From: an uncultured Flavobacteriaceae bacterium
GTDB taxonomy: Bacteria > Bacteroidota > Bacteroidia > Flavobacteriales > Flavobacteriaceae
Assembly: GCA_947500575.1 (NCBI GenBank)
Contig: CANMSI010000003.1
Span: forward strand, 62,001-126,000
Reading direction: 5' to 3'
Length of the DNA: 64,000 nucleotides
The position numbers and the translations under genes were made by a program. Positions 9,869-19,093 of the stretch are shown piece after piece; the first letter of the stretch is position 1; every line of letters starts with the position of its first letter. A model generated the notes under the pieces. The model was not told the origin of the DNA. It ran no database searches and worked only from the letters and a program-made list of their open reading frames with translations.

Positions 9869-11665
9869 TTAATCGTTTAACTTTAAAACAGCCATAAAAG
9901 CTTGTTGTGGAATCTCTACGTTTCCTACCTGTCGCATGCGCTTTTTCCCTTTTTTCTGCTTTTCTAGTAACTTACGTTTACGAGAAATATCCCCTCCATA
10001 ACACTTGGCGGTTACATCTTTTCTTAATGCTTTGATTGTTTCTCTAGATATAATTTTAGAACCAATGGCGGCCTGAATAGGAATGTCGAACTGCTGTCGT
10101 GGAATTAATTCCTTTAGCTTCTCACACATTTTTTTTCCAATATGCTGCGAATTATCAAAGTGAATTAATGCAGATAAGGCATCTACTGGCTGCGCATTTA
10201 GCAAGATATCTACACGTACTAATTTAGAAACTCGCATGCCAATGGGCGTATAGTCAAAAGAAGCATAGCCCTTAGAGACTGTCTTTAGACGATCATAAAA
10301 ATCAAATACAATTTCGGCCAATGGCATATCAAAAGTAAGCTCCACACGTTCCGTAGTAAGATATGTCTGGTTGGTAATAATACCTCTTTTATCAATACAG
10401 AGCGACATTACATTTCCAACAAAATCGGATTTGGTAATAATGGTTGCTTTTATATAAGGTTCCTCTACCCGGTCTATGGTAGAAGGATCTGGCAAATCAC
10501 TAGGATTGTTTACAATTAATGGCTTATCTATGTCCTTTCTAGTATATGCATGATAACTAACGTTTGGTACGGTAGTAATCACAGTCATATCGAACTCGCG
10601 CTCCAAGCGTTCCTGAATAATTTCCATATGAAGCATCCCTAGAAAGCCACAACGAAAACCAAATCCGAGGGCAGCACTACTTTCTGGTGCAAAAACCAGA
10701 GAGGCATCATTCAGCTGAAGTTTTTCCATAGAGTTACGAAGCTCTTCAAAATCTTCAGTATCCACAGGATAAATCCCAGCAAAAACCATAGGCTTCACAT
10801 CTTCAAAACCTTCAATAGCATTTTGGGTGGGTTTTGCGGAGTCTGTAATTGTATCTCCCACTTTTACTTCCCGAGCATCCTTAATACCAGTAATGAGATA
10901 GCCCACATCTCCAGTGCTTATTTGTTGTTTGGGAACCTGATTTAGTTTTAAAGTACCAACTTCATCAGCAAAATAACTTTTGTCTGTTGCAACAAATTTT
11001 ATTTTTTGCCCTTTTTTAATTTGACCGTTAATTACTCTAAAATAAGTTTCAACACCCCTAAAAGGATTATAAACAGAATCAAAAACCAAGGCCTGCAAAG
11101 GTTCGTCTTCAATTCCTTTTGGCGCAGGAACCTCTTTTATAATAGCAGCTAGAATTTCTTCAATTCCAATGCCCGTTTTAGCACTCGCTGGAATTACATC
11201 TTCGGACTTACAACCAAGTAAATCTACGATATCATCTGTAACCTCCTCTGGGTTTGCACTTGGAAGATCTACCTTGTTCAGAACAGGAATAATTTCCAAA
11301 TCATTTTCTAGCGCCAAATAGAGATTAGAAATAGTTTGTGCTTGTATGCTTTGTGCAGCATCTACCACCAGCAATGCTCCTTCACAAGCTGCAATAGATC
11401 TAGATACTTCATAAGAAAAATCCACATGGCCAGGAGTGTCAATTAAATTCAAAATATACTCCTCTCCCTCATAGGTGTATTCCATTTGAATGGCATGGCT
11501 CTTAATAGTAATACCTCGCTCGCGCTCCAAATCCATACTATCTAAGAGCTGATCTTGCTTCTCTCTTTCTGTTACCGCTCCAGTAAAATCTAATAATCGG
11601 TCTGCCAAGGTACTCTTACCATGGTCTATATGCGCAATGATGCAAAAATTTCTAATATTTTTCAT
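9869..11665 (-). CDS. lepA: Elongation factor 4 (LepA), translational GTPase
   Basis: A 598-residue protein nearly colinear with LepA. The G1 motif AHIDHGKST is at residues about 9-17, DTPGH and NKVD follow, then the EF-G-like domains and the LepA-specific C-terminal domain containing [11 protein letters not shown] and [12 protein letters not shown] chose the ATG at 11665 (protein begins MKNIRNF, as in known LepA) over an in-frame upstream start at 11686. LepA binds ribosomes and promotes back-translocation or initiation recovery under stress. A promoter-like pair lies about 100 bp upstream. Confidence 0.97.
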   Translation of the reverse strand: MKNIRNFCIIAHIDHGKSTLADRLLDFTGAVTEREKQDQLLDSMDLERERGITIKSHAIQMEYTYEGEEYILNLIDTPGHVDFSYEVSRSIAACEGALLVVDAAQSIQAQTISNLYLALENDLEIIPVLNKVDLPSANPEEVTDDIVDLLGCKSEDVIPASAKTGIGIEEILAAIIKEVPAPKGIEDEPLQALVFDSVYNPFRGVETYFRVINGQIKKGQKIKFVATDKSYFADEVGTLKLNQVPKQQISTGDVGYLITGIKDAREVKVGDTITDSAKPTQNAIEGFEDVKPMVFAGIYPVDTEDFEELRNSMEKLQLNDASLVFAPESSAALGFGFRCGFLGMLHMEIIQERLEREFDMTVITTVPNVSYHAYTRKDIDKPLIVNNPSDLPDPSTIDRVEEPYIKATIITKSDFVGNVMSLCIDKRGIITNQTYLTTERVELTFDMPLAEIVFDFYDRLKTVSKGYASFDYTPIGMRVSKLVRVDILLNAQPVDALSALIHFDNSQHIGKKMCEKLKELIPRQQFDIPIQAAIGSKIISRETIKALRKDVTAKCYGGDISRKRKLLEKQKKGKKRMRQVGNVEIPQQAFMAVLKLND

Positions 11666-11761
11666 GTAAACAGCATTTCCTATCACCTACTTTTTCATCG
11701 GCATAGCGGTAGCAATCTTTTTAATTGAAACAATTTAGGTTTCAAAGAAAGAAAACAGATG

Positions 11762-11789
11762 CAAATATAAAGCATTTTATACTCTCCAA
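11762..11789 (-). promoter_or_regulatory. Bacteroidota-type promoter for lepA
   Basis: On the minus strand, TTG (11789-11787), a 17-base spacer, then TATATTTG (11769-11762), which fits the TAnnTTTG -7 consensus. It would give a leader of roughly 90 nt for lepA. Spacing is slightly short of the usual 19-21. Confidence 0.55.
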
Positions 11790-11882
11790 TCCAAGCTGTG
11801 TACATTAATTACAGTCAATAGTATAAAACGGAATGATAGATAAAGATTACAATTTTTGTAAAGGAAAGCAGTATTATTTTAG

Positions 11883-11890
11883 TAGATTTG
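11883..11890 (+). promoter_or_regulatory. -7 box of the outer-membrane receptor gene
   Basis: TAGATTTG matches TAnnTTTG exactly and lies 19 bp before the GTG start at 11910. A TTTG at 11855-11858 could be the -33 element, at a long spacing of 24. Confidence 0.5.
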
Positions 11891-11909
11891 AAGCCAATAT
11901 TTTATTCAG

Positions 11910-14321
11910 GTGAAGAACCTTAAATACGTATTGATTTTTATAATTGCCCCAACTTTTATAATAACCGGACAAGACTACCAGGTGTCTGGCTATGTAAAAG
12001 ATGGCTATAATCAGGCAATTAGTTATGCCAATGTATTGCTGTTAAGACCCTCTGATTCTACTTTTGTACAGGGAACTTCTACAGATGATAACGGCTTTTT
12101 TATTTTTGATAAAGTCCCTACAGACATCTATTACATTACTGCAAGCTATGTAGGAAGTGCTTCCGAACTACTCCCAATAGATATTTCAAAATCGACGAAA
12201 GTTGGCACTCTTATCATAGACACAAGCGCTAAAGTCTTAGATGAGGTAGTTGTAAACGCTAGAAAACCTATTGTTGAGCGCAAAATAGACCGACTCATAT
12301 TTAACGTAGAGAATAGTGCTATTAGCCAAGGGAGTTCTTGGGATGTTTTAAAACAGACTCCTGGGGTAATTCTGAATAGAAACGAATTACAGATTAGAAA
12401 CCAAGCAGCCACGGTATATATCAATGATCGGAAAGTGCAACTTTCTTCAACAGAAGTAAAAGAATTGTTAGAGAACTATGCTGGGAATCAAATTAAATTG
12501 GTCGAAGTAATTACTAACCCACCCTCTAGCTATGATGCAGAAGGAGGCCCTATCTTAAATATAGTTACTTCAAAAAATATTTCTTTGGGATATAAGGGAA
12601 GTGTAAACAGCTCTTATACGCAGGCTGTATTTCCAAAATATAGTTTTGGTACGAGCCATTTTTACAAGACGGAAAAGCTCAATGTTTTTATGAGTTATAA
12701 CTTTAATCCGCGAAAAGAAAACAAGGACCAAGACAGTAAAATTAACTTTATTGATGGTGCAAACACTATTTTTTCTAGATGGAACACTGATTTTAATAGG
12801 ACCACAAGGTCTAATGCGCACAATGCTAATCTTATCCTTGATTATAGTTTTGATGAGAGAAATGAGCTTAACATTACCACTTCAGGACTATTTTCTCCTA
12901 ATAAAACCTTTAATAATAGGCAGTTTACAGAGATTAGAAACGCCCAGCGAATTTTAGATTCTACTTTTACATCTGTAAGTGGCTTGGAAGAAGATAAAAC
13001 CAACCTTTCTGCAGACGTATCGTTTAAACATAAGTTTGAAAAAGGAGGTGCTCTAAAATTCAATGGACACCTTACTAAGTTTAATTTAGATAGAACGCAA
13101 GATGTATCCTCTGACTATTTCAACGATAACGGGTCTTTTATTCGAAATTTTAGTTTTTTCACAGATGCAGCGCAAGACATTGAGATCTATACAGCACAGT
13201 TGGATATTGAAACTATGTGGGGGGCTACAAATGTTGAAACGGGTATAAAAGGATCTTTTATCAATTCAGAAAGTGGATTGGATTTTTTTAATACCACAAA
13301 TGGCACACAAACTCTTAACACAAATTTTTCTGATACCTTTCTGTATGATGAAGAGGTGTACGCAGGCTATTTTAGTGTACATAAAGATTGGGAAAAATGG
13401 AGCTTAAAAACAGGAATTAGGGCAGAGCACACCATAAGTTCTGGGGCATCCATAGCACTCTCTACGATCAATAGATTAGAATACTTCGAATTATTCCCCA
13501 CTTTTTACGCTCTATACACGCTTGATGACAATCATAGCTTTGCTTTTGACTACTCTAGAAAGCTTGCAAGACCTAGGTATGAAGATTTAAACCCTTTTCG
13601 ATATTTTGGAAGCGAAAACGATTTTACGCAGGGGAACCCAAACCTACAACCTAATTTCAGCCATAATTTTAATCTAAATTATACGCTTAAGGGCGAGTAT
13701 TTTTTTGATGTGTATTATAGAGACAATGGCAATTTCATTAGCTCCTTAAGCTTTCAGGACAATGACACCCAAATTCTACGTCAGATTAACCAAAATGTGT
13801 TAGAAAGCACTTCCTATGGGTTGGATTTTACAGTGAGCAAAGGAATTAGTAACAATTGGTTTTTGTATGCATACACCTCTATTTTTCATGAGGACGAAAT
13901 CTTTTTAGCGGTGGAAAGTGGAAATATACCCTATAAGAATTCAGTCAATGGTATTTATCTCTTTTTAGGGAATTATTTGAGCCTATCTAAAGATGGAACA
14001 TTCACAGGAGAAGTAGGGCTTACACATTTATCCTCATTCCTTTTTGGCTCCTATCAACAAGACGCTTCTACAAATCTAACCCTAGGACTTCGTAAATCCT
14101 TATGGAAAAATAGGGCAATCATTTCTTTGGCCGCAGAAGATATTTTAGGGAAGACCAATGCCCAATTAACATCTAGGTATTTGAACCAAGACAATTCCTA
14201 TTTTGCGAGACCAGAAACGCAGTTTGTTCGCTTTGGGTTTACCTATAATTTTGGTAATTACAGATTAACAGATAATGAGCGTTCCATCGATAAAAAAGAA
14301 CGAGAACGATTGGGCAATTAA
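11910..14321 (+). CDS. TonB-receptor-like outer-membrane beta-barrel protein
   Basis: An 803-residue protein starting with GTG. A signal peptide (about 1-20) is followed by a carboxypeptidase-regulatory-like Ig domain (about 22-100, YQVSGYVKDGYNQAISYANVLL), a plug-like segment (DEVVVNARKPIVERKIDR ... DVLKQTPGV) and a long beta-barrel ending in an aromatic-rich strand. The architecture is that of the Bacteroidota 'outer membrane beta-barrel family' related to TonB-dependent receptors. No SusD partner is adjacent, so the ligand is unknown. It lies divergent from lepA and is monocistronic. A late basic tail (KKERERLGN) follows the last strand. Confidence 0.85.
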   Translation: MKNLKYVLIFIIAPTFIITGQDYQVSGYVKDGYNQAISYANVLLLRPSDSTFVQGTSTDDNGFFIFDKVPTDIYYITASYVGSASELLPIDISKSTKVGTLIIDTSAKVLDEVVVNARKPIVERKIDRLIFNVENSAISQGSSWDVLKQTPGVILNRNELQIRNQAATVYINDRKVQLSSTEVKELLENYAGNQIKLVEVITNPPSSYDAEGGPILNIVTSKNISLGYKGSVNSSYTQAVFPKYSFGTSHFYKTEKLNVFMSYNFNPRKENKDQDSKINFIDGANTIFSRWNTDFNRTTRSNAHNANLILDYSFDERNELNITTSGLFSPNKTFNNRQFTEIRNAQRILDSTFTSVSGLEEDKTNLSADVSFKHKFEKGGALKFNGHLTKFNLDRTQDVSSDYFNDNGSFIRNFSFFTDAAQDIEIYTAQLDIETMWGATNVETGIKGSFINSESGLDFFNTTNGTQTLNTNFSDTFLYDEEVYAGYFSVHKDWEKWSLKTGIRAEHTISSGASIALSTINRLEYFELFPTFYALYTLDDNHSFAFDYSRKLARPRYEDLNPFRYFGSENDFTQGNPNLQPNFSHNFNLNYTLKGEYFFDVYYRDNGNFISSLSFQDNDTQILRQINQNVLESTSYGLDFTVSKGISNNWFLYAYTSIFHEDEIFLAVESGNIPYKNSVNGIYLFLGNYLSLSKDGTFTGEVGLTHLSSFLFGSYQQDASTNLTLGLRKSLWKNRAIISLAAEDILGKTNAQLTSRYLNQDNSYFARPETQFVRFGFTYNFGNYRLTDNERSIDKKERERLGN

Positions 14322-14454
14322 AAAGTCCCATTTTCTAAATACCAAAAACTACCACTGCCGAACCAATAAAAGTTTCCAACCCCATGCGATTATATAATGT
14401 TAGTTAATCACAGATATGCTAGCGGAACTTCTTCGTCGTATTAGGGATAAGTTG

Positions 14455-14462
14455 TAAATTTG
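14455..14462 (+). promoter_or_regulatory. -7 box abutting the dus start codon
   Basis: TAAATTTG matches TAnnTTTG and ends 3 bp before the ATG at 14466, so transcription would begin at or within a few bases of the start codon. Confidence 0.5.
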
Positions 14463-14465
14463 CGC

Positions 14466-15467
14466 ATGCCCAAAATAGGTGACATACAATTACCAGAATT
14501 TCCGCTACTTCTTGCTCCTATGGAAGATGTGAGCGATCCTCCTTTTAGAGCCTTGTGTAAAGAAGAAGGAGCAGATGTGGTATATACCGAGTTTATATCC
14601 TCTGAAGGACTTATTCGCGATGCGGCGAAAAGCACTATGAAGCTAGATATATACGAAAAGGAACGCCCTGTAGGGATACAGATTTTTGGGGCCAATTTGG
14701 ACTCCATGCTTCGCTCTGTGGAAATCGTGGAAAAATCGAACCCGGATATTATTGACATCAATTTTGGATGTCCCGTGAAAAAAGTGGTGAGTAAAGGAGC
14801 AGGGGCTGGTATTCTTAAAGATATTGACCTTATGGTTTCTTTAACGAAGGCCATGGTAGAACACACGAAACTTCCGGTTACGGTAAAGACCCGACTTGGA
14901 TGGGATGAGTCTTCCATAAAAATAGTAGAGGTGGCAGAGCGATTGCAAGATGTTGGCTGTAAATCTATTGCCATTCATGGCCGTACACGTGCACAAATGT
15001 ATAAAGGTATTGCTGACTGGAAACCCATAGCTGAGGTAAAAAACAACCCAAGAATGCATATTCCAGTTTTTGGAAATGGGGATGTAGATTCTCCTGAGGC
15101 TGCTAAACGGATGCGCGACGACTATGGCTTGGATGGGGCTATGATTGGAAGAGCAAGTATTGGGTATCCTTGGTTTTTTAGAGAGGTAAAACACTATTTT
15201 AAAACTGGGAATTATATGGAACCTCCTACCATGGAAGAACGGGTTTCTGCAGCAAGAAGACATCTTCAAATGTCTATTGATTGGAAGGGGGAAAAATTAG
15301 GTGTTTTTGAAACCAGAAGACACTATACCAACTATTTTAAAGGAATTCCGAATTTTAAAGAATACCGTATGAAAATGGTTACTAGCGATGATTCGGCAGA
15401 TGTGTTTGCAGCTTTTGATGAGGTGCTTTCCAAGTTTGGAAACCATCAATTTAGCATTCAATATTAG
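14466..15467 (+). CDS. dusB: tRNA-dihydrouridine synthase
   Basis: A 333-residue FMN-dependent TIM-barrel enzyme that reduces uridine in the D-loop of tRNA. The Dus signature is clear: LLAPMEDVSDPPFR near residues 15-28, the catalytic Cys102 in NFGCPVKKV, the HGRTR motif and GNGDV. I use the ATG at 14466; an in-frame TTG two codons earlier lies inside a promoter-like box and is unlikely to start translation. The gene converges on the permease gene (2 bp apart). The subfamily resembles DusB, but the exact uridine positions modified are inferred. Confidence 0.92.
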   Translation: MPKIGDIQLPEFPLLLAPMEDVSDPPFRALCKEEGADVVYTEFISSEGLIRDAAKSTMKLDIYEKERPVGIQIFGANLDSMLRSVEIVEKSNPDIIDINFGCPVKKVVSKGAGAGILKDIDLMVSLTKAMVEHTKLPVTVKTRLGWDESSIKIVEVAERLQDVGCKSIAIHGRTRAQMYKGIADWKPIAEVKNNPRMHIPVFGNGDVDSPEAAKRMRDDYGLDGAMIGRASIGYPWFFREVKHYFKTGNYMEPPTMEERVSAARRHLQMSIDWKGEKLGVFETRRHYTNYFKGIPNFKEYRMKMVTSDDSADVFAAFDEVLSKFGNHQFSIQY

Positions 15468-15469
15468 CT

Positions 15470-16675
15470 TTAAGCGGTAATTAATTTTTTGGTAATTCTT
15501 CCACTTGCAATTTTTGACGCTATTATTCCCAAGACCACAATAGTAGCCAATACAATAAGCACATTGATGAGCTTAAACTCCACAGGATATGCCAAAGAAG
15601 GGGTTATTTTTAACCATCCAAAAGCGAGCTGAGAACCAATTAAGGTGGCCCCTATAAGCACACCTACCAAGCCTCCTAAACCTGTGACTAAAACGCCCTG
15701 TACAAAATATACCCGTCGAAGTTCTTTCAGGGTAACTCCTAAATTATAAAGGGTTTTGGAGTTTTGTTGCTTGTCTAATATAAGCATGGTAATGGCGCCT
15801 ACCACATTGAATAGGGCAATAATAAGCACCAAAGTAAAAATGAGATAGGTAGCTAGGTTTTCTGTATTGAGCATACGGTGTAAGGTGCTGTTCTGCTCTT
15901 CTCTGTTTTTTAAAAGTACATTTTCATTAAAAATAGCTGCGATTTTCTGTCGCACTTCAGCTTCGGCGGTGGTATTTTTCAGTTTAAAATTCACCGCTGA
16001 AATCTGCTCTTCTTTTTTTTCTAGCAGCCCTTGAACAAGTGCAAGGTCTGCAAAAACATATTTTTTATCGAGATCTTCTTCAACGCTATATAGGCCGCTA
16101 ACCACGATGGGCAATTCATTGAGGCCGTCTTTCAAAGATTGCTGTGAAAGGGATCCCTTCCCAGGTTTTGGAGCCAAAACCACCATGGGACTGCGATAAT
16201 TATTAACGATAATGCCCAGTAAATTAGCAATTCCAATTCCAATAACCGCCTGTTGCTCTTGAACTTCCCAATTTCCCAAATAAAGCAAGCTGTCTATAGC
16301 AGTTACTTGGGTATAGTTGGTATCTACTCCTTTTATGTAGGCAATGCAACTTTTTTGATCATGGGTTAGGTATACTTTTTCTTCAATCTCTTTGGTGTAG
16401 GAAGCAAGACCTTCTATTTCTTTTATGGCTTGTTCTTGTTCGTCTGAAATGGAAAAGAACTTCCCCGTGACAGGAACCGCTTTTAGGTCTGGGTCAAAAC
16501 TATTGGTGAAAGAAAGGCTAAACGTTTTTAAGCCTGCAAAGCCCGACAACACAATAAAGAGGGCTGCGGCGCCAATAACAATGACCAGAAAGGTAATAAA
16601 GTTGATAATATTCACAGCATTCTGACTGCTTTTGGAGCGCAGATATCTTTTTGCTATGTATAAGGGAAAATTCAA
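15470..16675 (-). CDS. FtsX/LolC-E-type ABC transporter permease
   Basis: A 401-residue protein with the LolE/LolC layout: a first membrane helix (about 22-46), a periplasmic domain of about 220 residues, then three helices near 275-295, 325-350 and 370-390. The N-terminal phrase IAKRYLRSKSSQNAVNIINFI is typical of lipoprotein-releasing permeases. It probably works with an ATPase encoded elsewhere to move lipoproteins or other envelope substrates. The gene follows rbfA with 3 bp between, so the two form an operon; the link is positional rather than functional. Confidence 0.88.
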   Translation of the reverse strand: MNFPLYIAKRYLRSKSSQNAVNIINFITFLVIVIGAAALFIVLSGFAGLKTFSLSFTNSFDPDLKAVPVTGKFFSISDEQEQAIKEIEGLASYTKEIEEKVYLTHDQKSCIAYIKGVDTNYTQVTAIDSLLYLGNWEVQEQQAVIGIGIANLLGIIVNNYRSPMVVLAPKPGKGSLSQQSLKDGLNELPIVVSGLYSVEEDLDKKYVFADLALVQGLLEKKEEQISAVNFKLKNTTAEAEVRQKIAAIFNENVLLKNREEQNSTLHRMLNTENLATYLIFTLVLIIALFNVVGAITMLILDKQQNSKTLYNLGVTLKELRRVYFVQGVLVTGLGGLVGVLIGATLIGSQLAFGWLKITPSLAYPVEFKLINVLIVLATIVVLGIIASKIASGRITKKLITA

Positions 16676-16678
16676 GCT

Positions 16679-17071
16679 TTAGGACTTTTTTCTTTTTTCA
16701 AGAAGATCTGGGTTTTTAATAGGGTTCTCTTCTCCTTTTAGAGATTTTTCAATATTGTCTATATATTCTAAAGAATCGTCTAAGAAAAAGGACAATTCGG
16801 GTATTTTGCGCAGTTGTTTTCTGGTGCGCTGTGCCAACTCGTGCTTAATTAAGGGTTGGTTAGATTTTATTCCCTCTAAAAGCGCTGCTGCTTCTTTCGG
16901 AGGAAAGATGCTGATGTATACTTTAGCAATAGAAAGGTCTGTAGTTACTTTTACTTTAGAGACAGAAATCAAGGTTCCTTTTAATCCACCATCTGTTGCA
17001 GCACGTTGCAGAATGTCTGCAATATCTTGTTGAATAACCCCCCCAATTTTTTTCTGACGTTGTGTTTCCAT
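16679..17071 (-). CDS. rbfA: Ribosome-binding factor A
   Basis: A 130-residue KH-type protein with the RbfA pattern RQKKIGGVIQQDIADIL at the start and KVTTDLSIAKVYISIFP in the middle. RbfA helps mature the 30S subunit by binding 16S rRNA near its 5' end, and matters in the cold. Length is normal. The ATG at 17071 sits only 4 bp after a promoter box on the same strand. It leads an operon with the LolE-like permease. Confidence 0.93.
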   Translation of the reverse strand: METQRQKKIGGVIQQDIADILQRAATDGGLKGTLISVSKVKVTTDLSIAKVYISIFPPKEAAALLEGIKSNQPLIKHELAQRTRKQLRKIPELSFFLDDSLEYIDNIEKSLKGEENPIKNPDLLEKRKKS

Positions 17072-17075
17072 GGGG

Positions 17076-17083
17076 CAAAAATA
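17076..17083 (-). promoter_or_regulatory. -7 box abutting the rbfA start codon
   Basis: On the minus strand this reads TATTTTTG, an exact TAnnTTTG match, with four bases (CCCC) before the rbfA ATG. I see no convincing -33 TTG at the expected distance. Confidence 0.45.
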
Positions 17084-17122
17084 CGGATAGTATTGCGTAC
17101 TTTAGTAGTATAAAGAAAGATA

Positions 17123-17527
17123 GTGGACAAAATAGAACATATTGGTATTGCGGTAAAGGATTTAGAGACCTCTAACCTGCTCTTTGAGAAGCTTCTTGGA
17201 GCACCACATTACAAGATAGAAGAAGTAGCGTCTGAGGGGGTAAAAACGTCCTTTTTTCAGTTGGGGCCGAATAAAATAGAATTATTAGAAGCCACTAATG
17301 CGGATAGCCCTATTGCTAAGTTTTTGGAAAAAAAGGGAGAGGGCGTTCACCATATAGCGTTTGCTGTCACCGATATTGTGGCAGAAATAGCACGCTTAAA
17401 AGACGAGGGCTTTAGAGTGTTAAATGAAACGCCCAAACGAGGTGCAGATAACAAATGGGTGGCTTTTCTGCATCCTAAAAGCACCAATGGAGTACTCATA
17501 GAACTTTGCCAAGAAATAGAAGATTAG
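17123..17527 (+). CDS. mce: Methylmalonyl-CoA epimerase
   Basis: A 134-residue vicinal-oxygen-chelate enzyme that interconverts (R)- and (S)-methylmalonyl-CoA, linking succinyl-CoA and propionyl-CoA metabolism. The family pattern is clear: IEHIGIAVKDLE at the start (metal His), KIELLEAT, GEGVHHIAFAV (second metal His) and IELCQE near the end (metal Glu). It uses a GTG start; the next Met is too far in. A TACTTTAG box at 17098 (one mismatch to TAnnTTTG) may drive it. The mutase genes are not in the window. Confidence 0.93.
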   Translation: MDKIEHIGIAVKDLETSNLLFEKLLGAPHYKIEEVASEGVKTSFFQLGPNKIELLEATNADSPIAKFLEKKGEGVHHIAFAVTDIVAEIARLKDEGFRVLNETPKRGADNKWVAFLHPKSTNGVLIELCQEIED

Positions 17528-17540
17528 ACGCTGCTATTGC

Positions 17541-17571
17541 TTGCAAGCTATTAAAATAAGTAGTAATATTG
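17541..17571 (+). promoter_or_regulatory. Promoter of the tRNA gene
   Basis: TTG at 17541-17543, a 20-base spacer, then TAATATTG at 17564-17571 (one mismatch to TAnnTTTG), with the mature tRNA 15 bp downstream. Confidence 0.5.
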
Positions 17572-17585
17572 CACCCTCAATTATG

Positions 17586-17659
17586 GGTCCTATAGCTCAG
17601 TTGGTTAGAGCACCTGACTCATAATCAGGTGGTCCATGGTTCGAGTCCATGTGGGACCA
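17586..17659 (+). tRNA. tRNA with CAU anticodon (elongator Met or Ile2)
   Basis: A complete cloverleaf of 74 nt: acceptor GGTCCTA / TGGGACC, D-arm GCTC...GAGC, anticodon stem CCTGA / TCAGG with loop CTCATAA, T-stem CATGG / CCATG with loop TTCGAGT, discriminator A, CCA not encoded. Anticodon CAU could be elongator Met or the lysidine-modified Ile2. C4-G69 and C5-G68 pairs are features I associate with Ile2 recognition by TilS in E. coli, which leans towards Ile2 but is not decisive. Initiator Met is unlikely because pair 1-72 is G-C. The 3' half is supplied by the integrated element (see attL). Confidence 0.93.
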
Positions 17660-17662
17660 CAT
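17614..17662 (+). repeat. attL: direct repeat inside the tRNA 3' half
   Basis: These 49 bases, from the anticodon stem to just past the tRNA end, recur at 28594-28642 with only two mismatches (17636 A versus 28616 C; 17650 T versus 28630 G). This is the expected footprint of an integrase that uses a tRNA gene as attB. Confidence 0.9.
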
Positions 17663-17672
17663 TAGTGATAGT

Positions 17673-17710
17673 AAGCCCTTCAAGAAATTGAAGGGTTTCT
17701 TATTTTCTTC
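17673..17710 (+). terminator. Terminator of the tRNA, brought by the element
   Basis: Stem CCCTTCAA / TTGAAGGG with a GAAA tetraloop (17676-17695) followed by TTTCTTATTTTCTT. It replaces the original downstream terminator, which now sits after attR. Confidence 0.8.
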
Positions 17711-18028
17711 ACCAGTACAACATGTGTACAACAAATTTATCAATTCAATTTCTGCGCTTGCTTTTAAAAAAAAGTAGTTAAACAAAAAAGTTATCTGACA
17801 AATGGCTTGGCTCTAATTTTGCCAAAGAGATTTAAGAAGCGTCTCATAAAAGGTCAATTAACGAAACTATTAAAAGAGATCATGAATGGGGCTCTTAAGA
17901 AAATTCCTTTTCTGCATTTTGAAATTGTCTTATTAAACGGCTGTTTTTTGGGACGGATTCCCTAGATTTTATTGGATGGGGAAATTATAGATGCACAACA
18001 AATATCCATATGAATTCACTCTACTTCT
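17711..18028. other. Non-coding stretch at the element's left end
   Basis: No ORF with coding character, no repeat and no RNA gene recognised on either strand. Together with the adjacent dehydrogenase fragment it looks like decayed DNA. Confidence 0.4.
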
Positions 18029-18181
18029 TCAAAAACACATATACTTAATTTCTAAATATTCGTCTATTTCATATTTGGAGCCTTCCCTTCCAAATCCACT
18101 TTCCATGATTCCGTCAAAAGGAGCTAAAGTGGTTGAAATCATATCCGTGTTAATGCCGACCATACCATAGTCATGTAGCTG
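18029..18181 (-). pseudogene. C-terminal fragment of an aldehyde dehydrogenase (succinate-semialdehyde dehydrogenase-like)
   Basis: On the minus strand, from about 18181 to a TGA at 18031-18029, the reading frame gives [10 protein letters not shown], then a segment with [16 protein letters not shown] and [12 protein letters not shown]. This is the conserved C-terminal tail of NAD(P)-dependent succinate-semialdehyde dehydrogenases (compare the typical YGMVGINTG...GREGSKYG...YLEIKY pattern). Upstream of about 18181 homology stops abruptly and the frame closes, so only about 50 of some 450-480 residues remain. Inactive remnant. Confidence 0.8.
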
Positions 18182-18314
18182 ATAATTAAAAAGTACACTT
18201 CTCTTCTAAAATTAGTATTGTTACTTTAAAAAGTATAATTTAAATAACAGGCTAAAGAGTAAATGATATGATATTTCCTAAATCACTAATTTTAGTATTC
18301 TAAAAGAAATAGCA

Positions 18315-19034
18315 ATGTGGTTTTATAGATTAACATCTTTGTTTTTGATACTATTATCGTTGGTATCCTGTGCTTATGACATTGATACGAAAGGCGGACT
18401 TAAAGGAAACGGCAGTATTGAAGTAGAAAAGCGAACGGTTGCAAGTGCTTTCGAAGCAATTGTAGTGTCTGAAGATCTTACAGTGTATGTTTCTCAAGGC
18501 GATAGCCTAAGTATTAGAGTTGAAGCCGATGACAATATCATGGCACTCATAATAACAGATATTAATAGCGGAGAACTTCATGTGCATACTGCGAGAAATA
18601 TAGGAAGAGCAACAAAAAAAATCTATGTTTCACTTCCAAAAATATCAGGCCTTAAATCTTCGAAAGGAGCGATCTTACAGACACAAAATACGATTAAAGG
18701 AGACAGTCTAGTCCTTGAAACTAGTACAGGTTCAATTTTACATGCAGACCTTTGGTATAAAAAGGTGCAACTAAATAGCAAAGAAGGGTCGGATCTCAAT
18801 TTAGCTGGACAAGCTGAAAACACAAACATCACTGTTAGTTCAGGAAGTAGGATTAATGCTGAAGAATTTAAAGCAGACAATTGCCGCGCAAAAGCTAGTT
18901 ATGGAGGCAGAATTAAGCTGAAGGTTTCTAAATCACTCGTTGCAGATGCAAACACCGGTGGAACCATAATTTATATTGGTAACCCAGAAGTAGATAAGAC
19001 AAAATCACTTACCGGCAATGTTCAGAAATATTAA
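18315..19034 (+). CDS. GIN-domain (DUF2807) lipoprotein
   Basis: A 239-residue protein with a signal peptide and lipobox (LVSC, Cys19). The rest shows the head-GIN/DUF2807 pattern: GSIEVEKRTVASAFEAIVVSEDLTVYVSQG, then repeated short beta-strands with S-G-S/G-A-x-I turns that form a right-handed beta-solenoid, ending in IYIGNPEVDKT. The family is widespread in Bacteroidota as exported proteins of unknown function. It is the first cargo gene of the element and lies 59 bp upstream of the AraC-type regulator on the same strand. Confidence 0.85.
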   Translation: MWFYRLTSLFLILLSLVSCAYDIDTKGGLKGNGSIEVEKRTVASAFEAIVVSEDLTVYVSQGDSLSIRVEADDNIMALIITDINSGELHVHTARNIGRATKKIYVSLPKISGLKSSKGAILQTQNTIKGDSLVLETSTGSILHADLWYKKVQLNSKEGSDLNLAGQAENTNITVSSGSRINAEEFKADNCRAKASYGGRIKLKVSKSLVADANTGGTIIYIGNPEVDKTKSLTGNVQKY

Positions 19035-19093
19035 ATTACATTCTTTCGCGATTCAAGTTTCTTTATCTTAGTTCATTTAATTGAATAGATTCT

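Noticed and set aside
11910-14321. SusC of a polysaccharide-utilisation locus
   Set aside because: No susD-like gene or glycoside hydrolase is adjacent, and its length is below typical SusC.
17597-17785. Small minus-strand ORF over the tRNA gene
   Set aside because: It covers the tRNA in antisense and its protein has no coding signature; it is an artefact of open frame.
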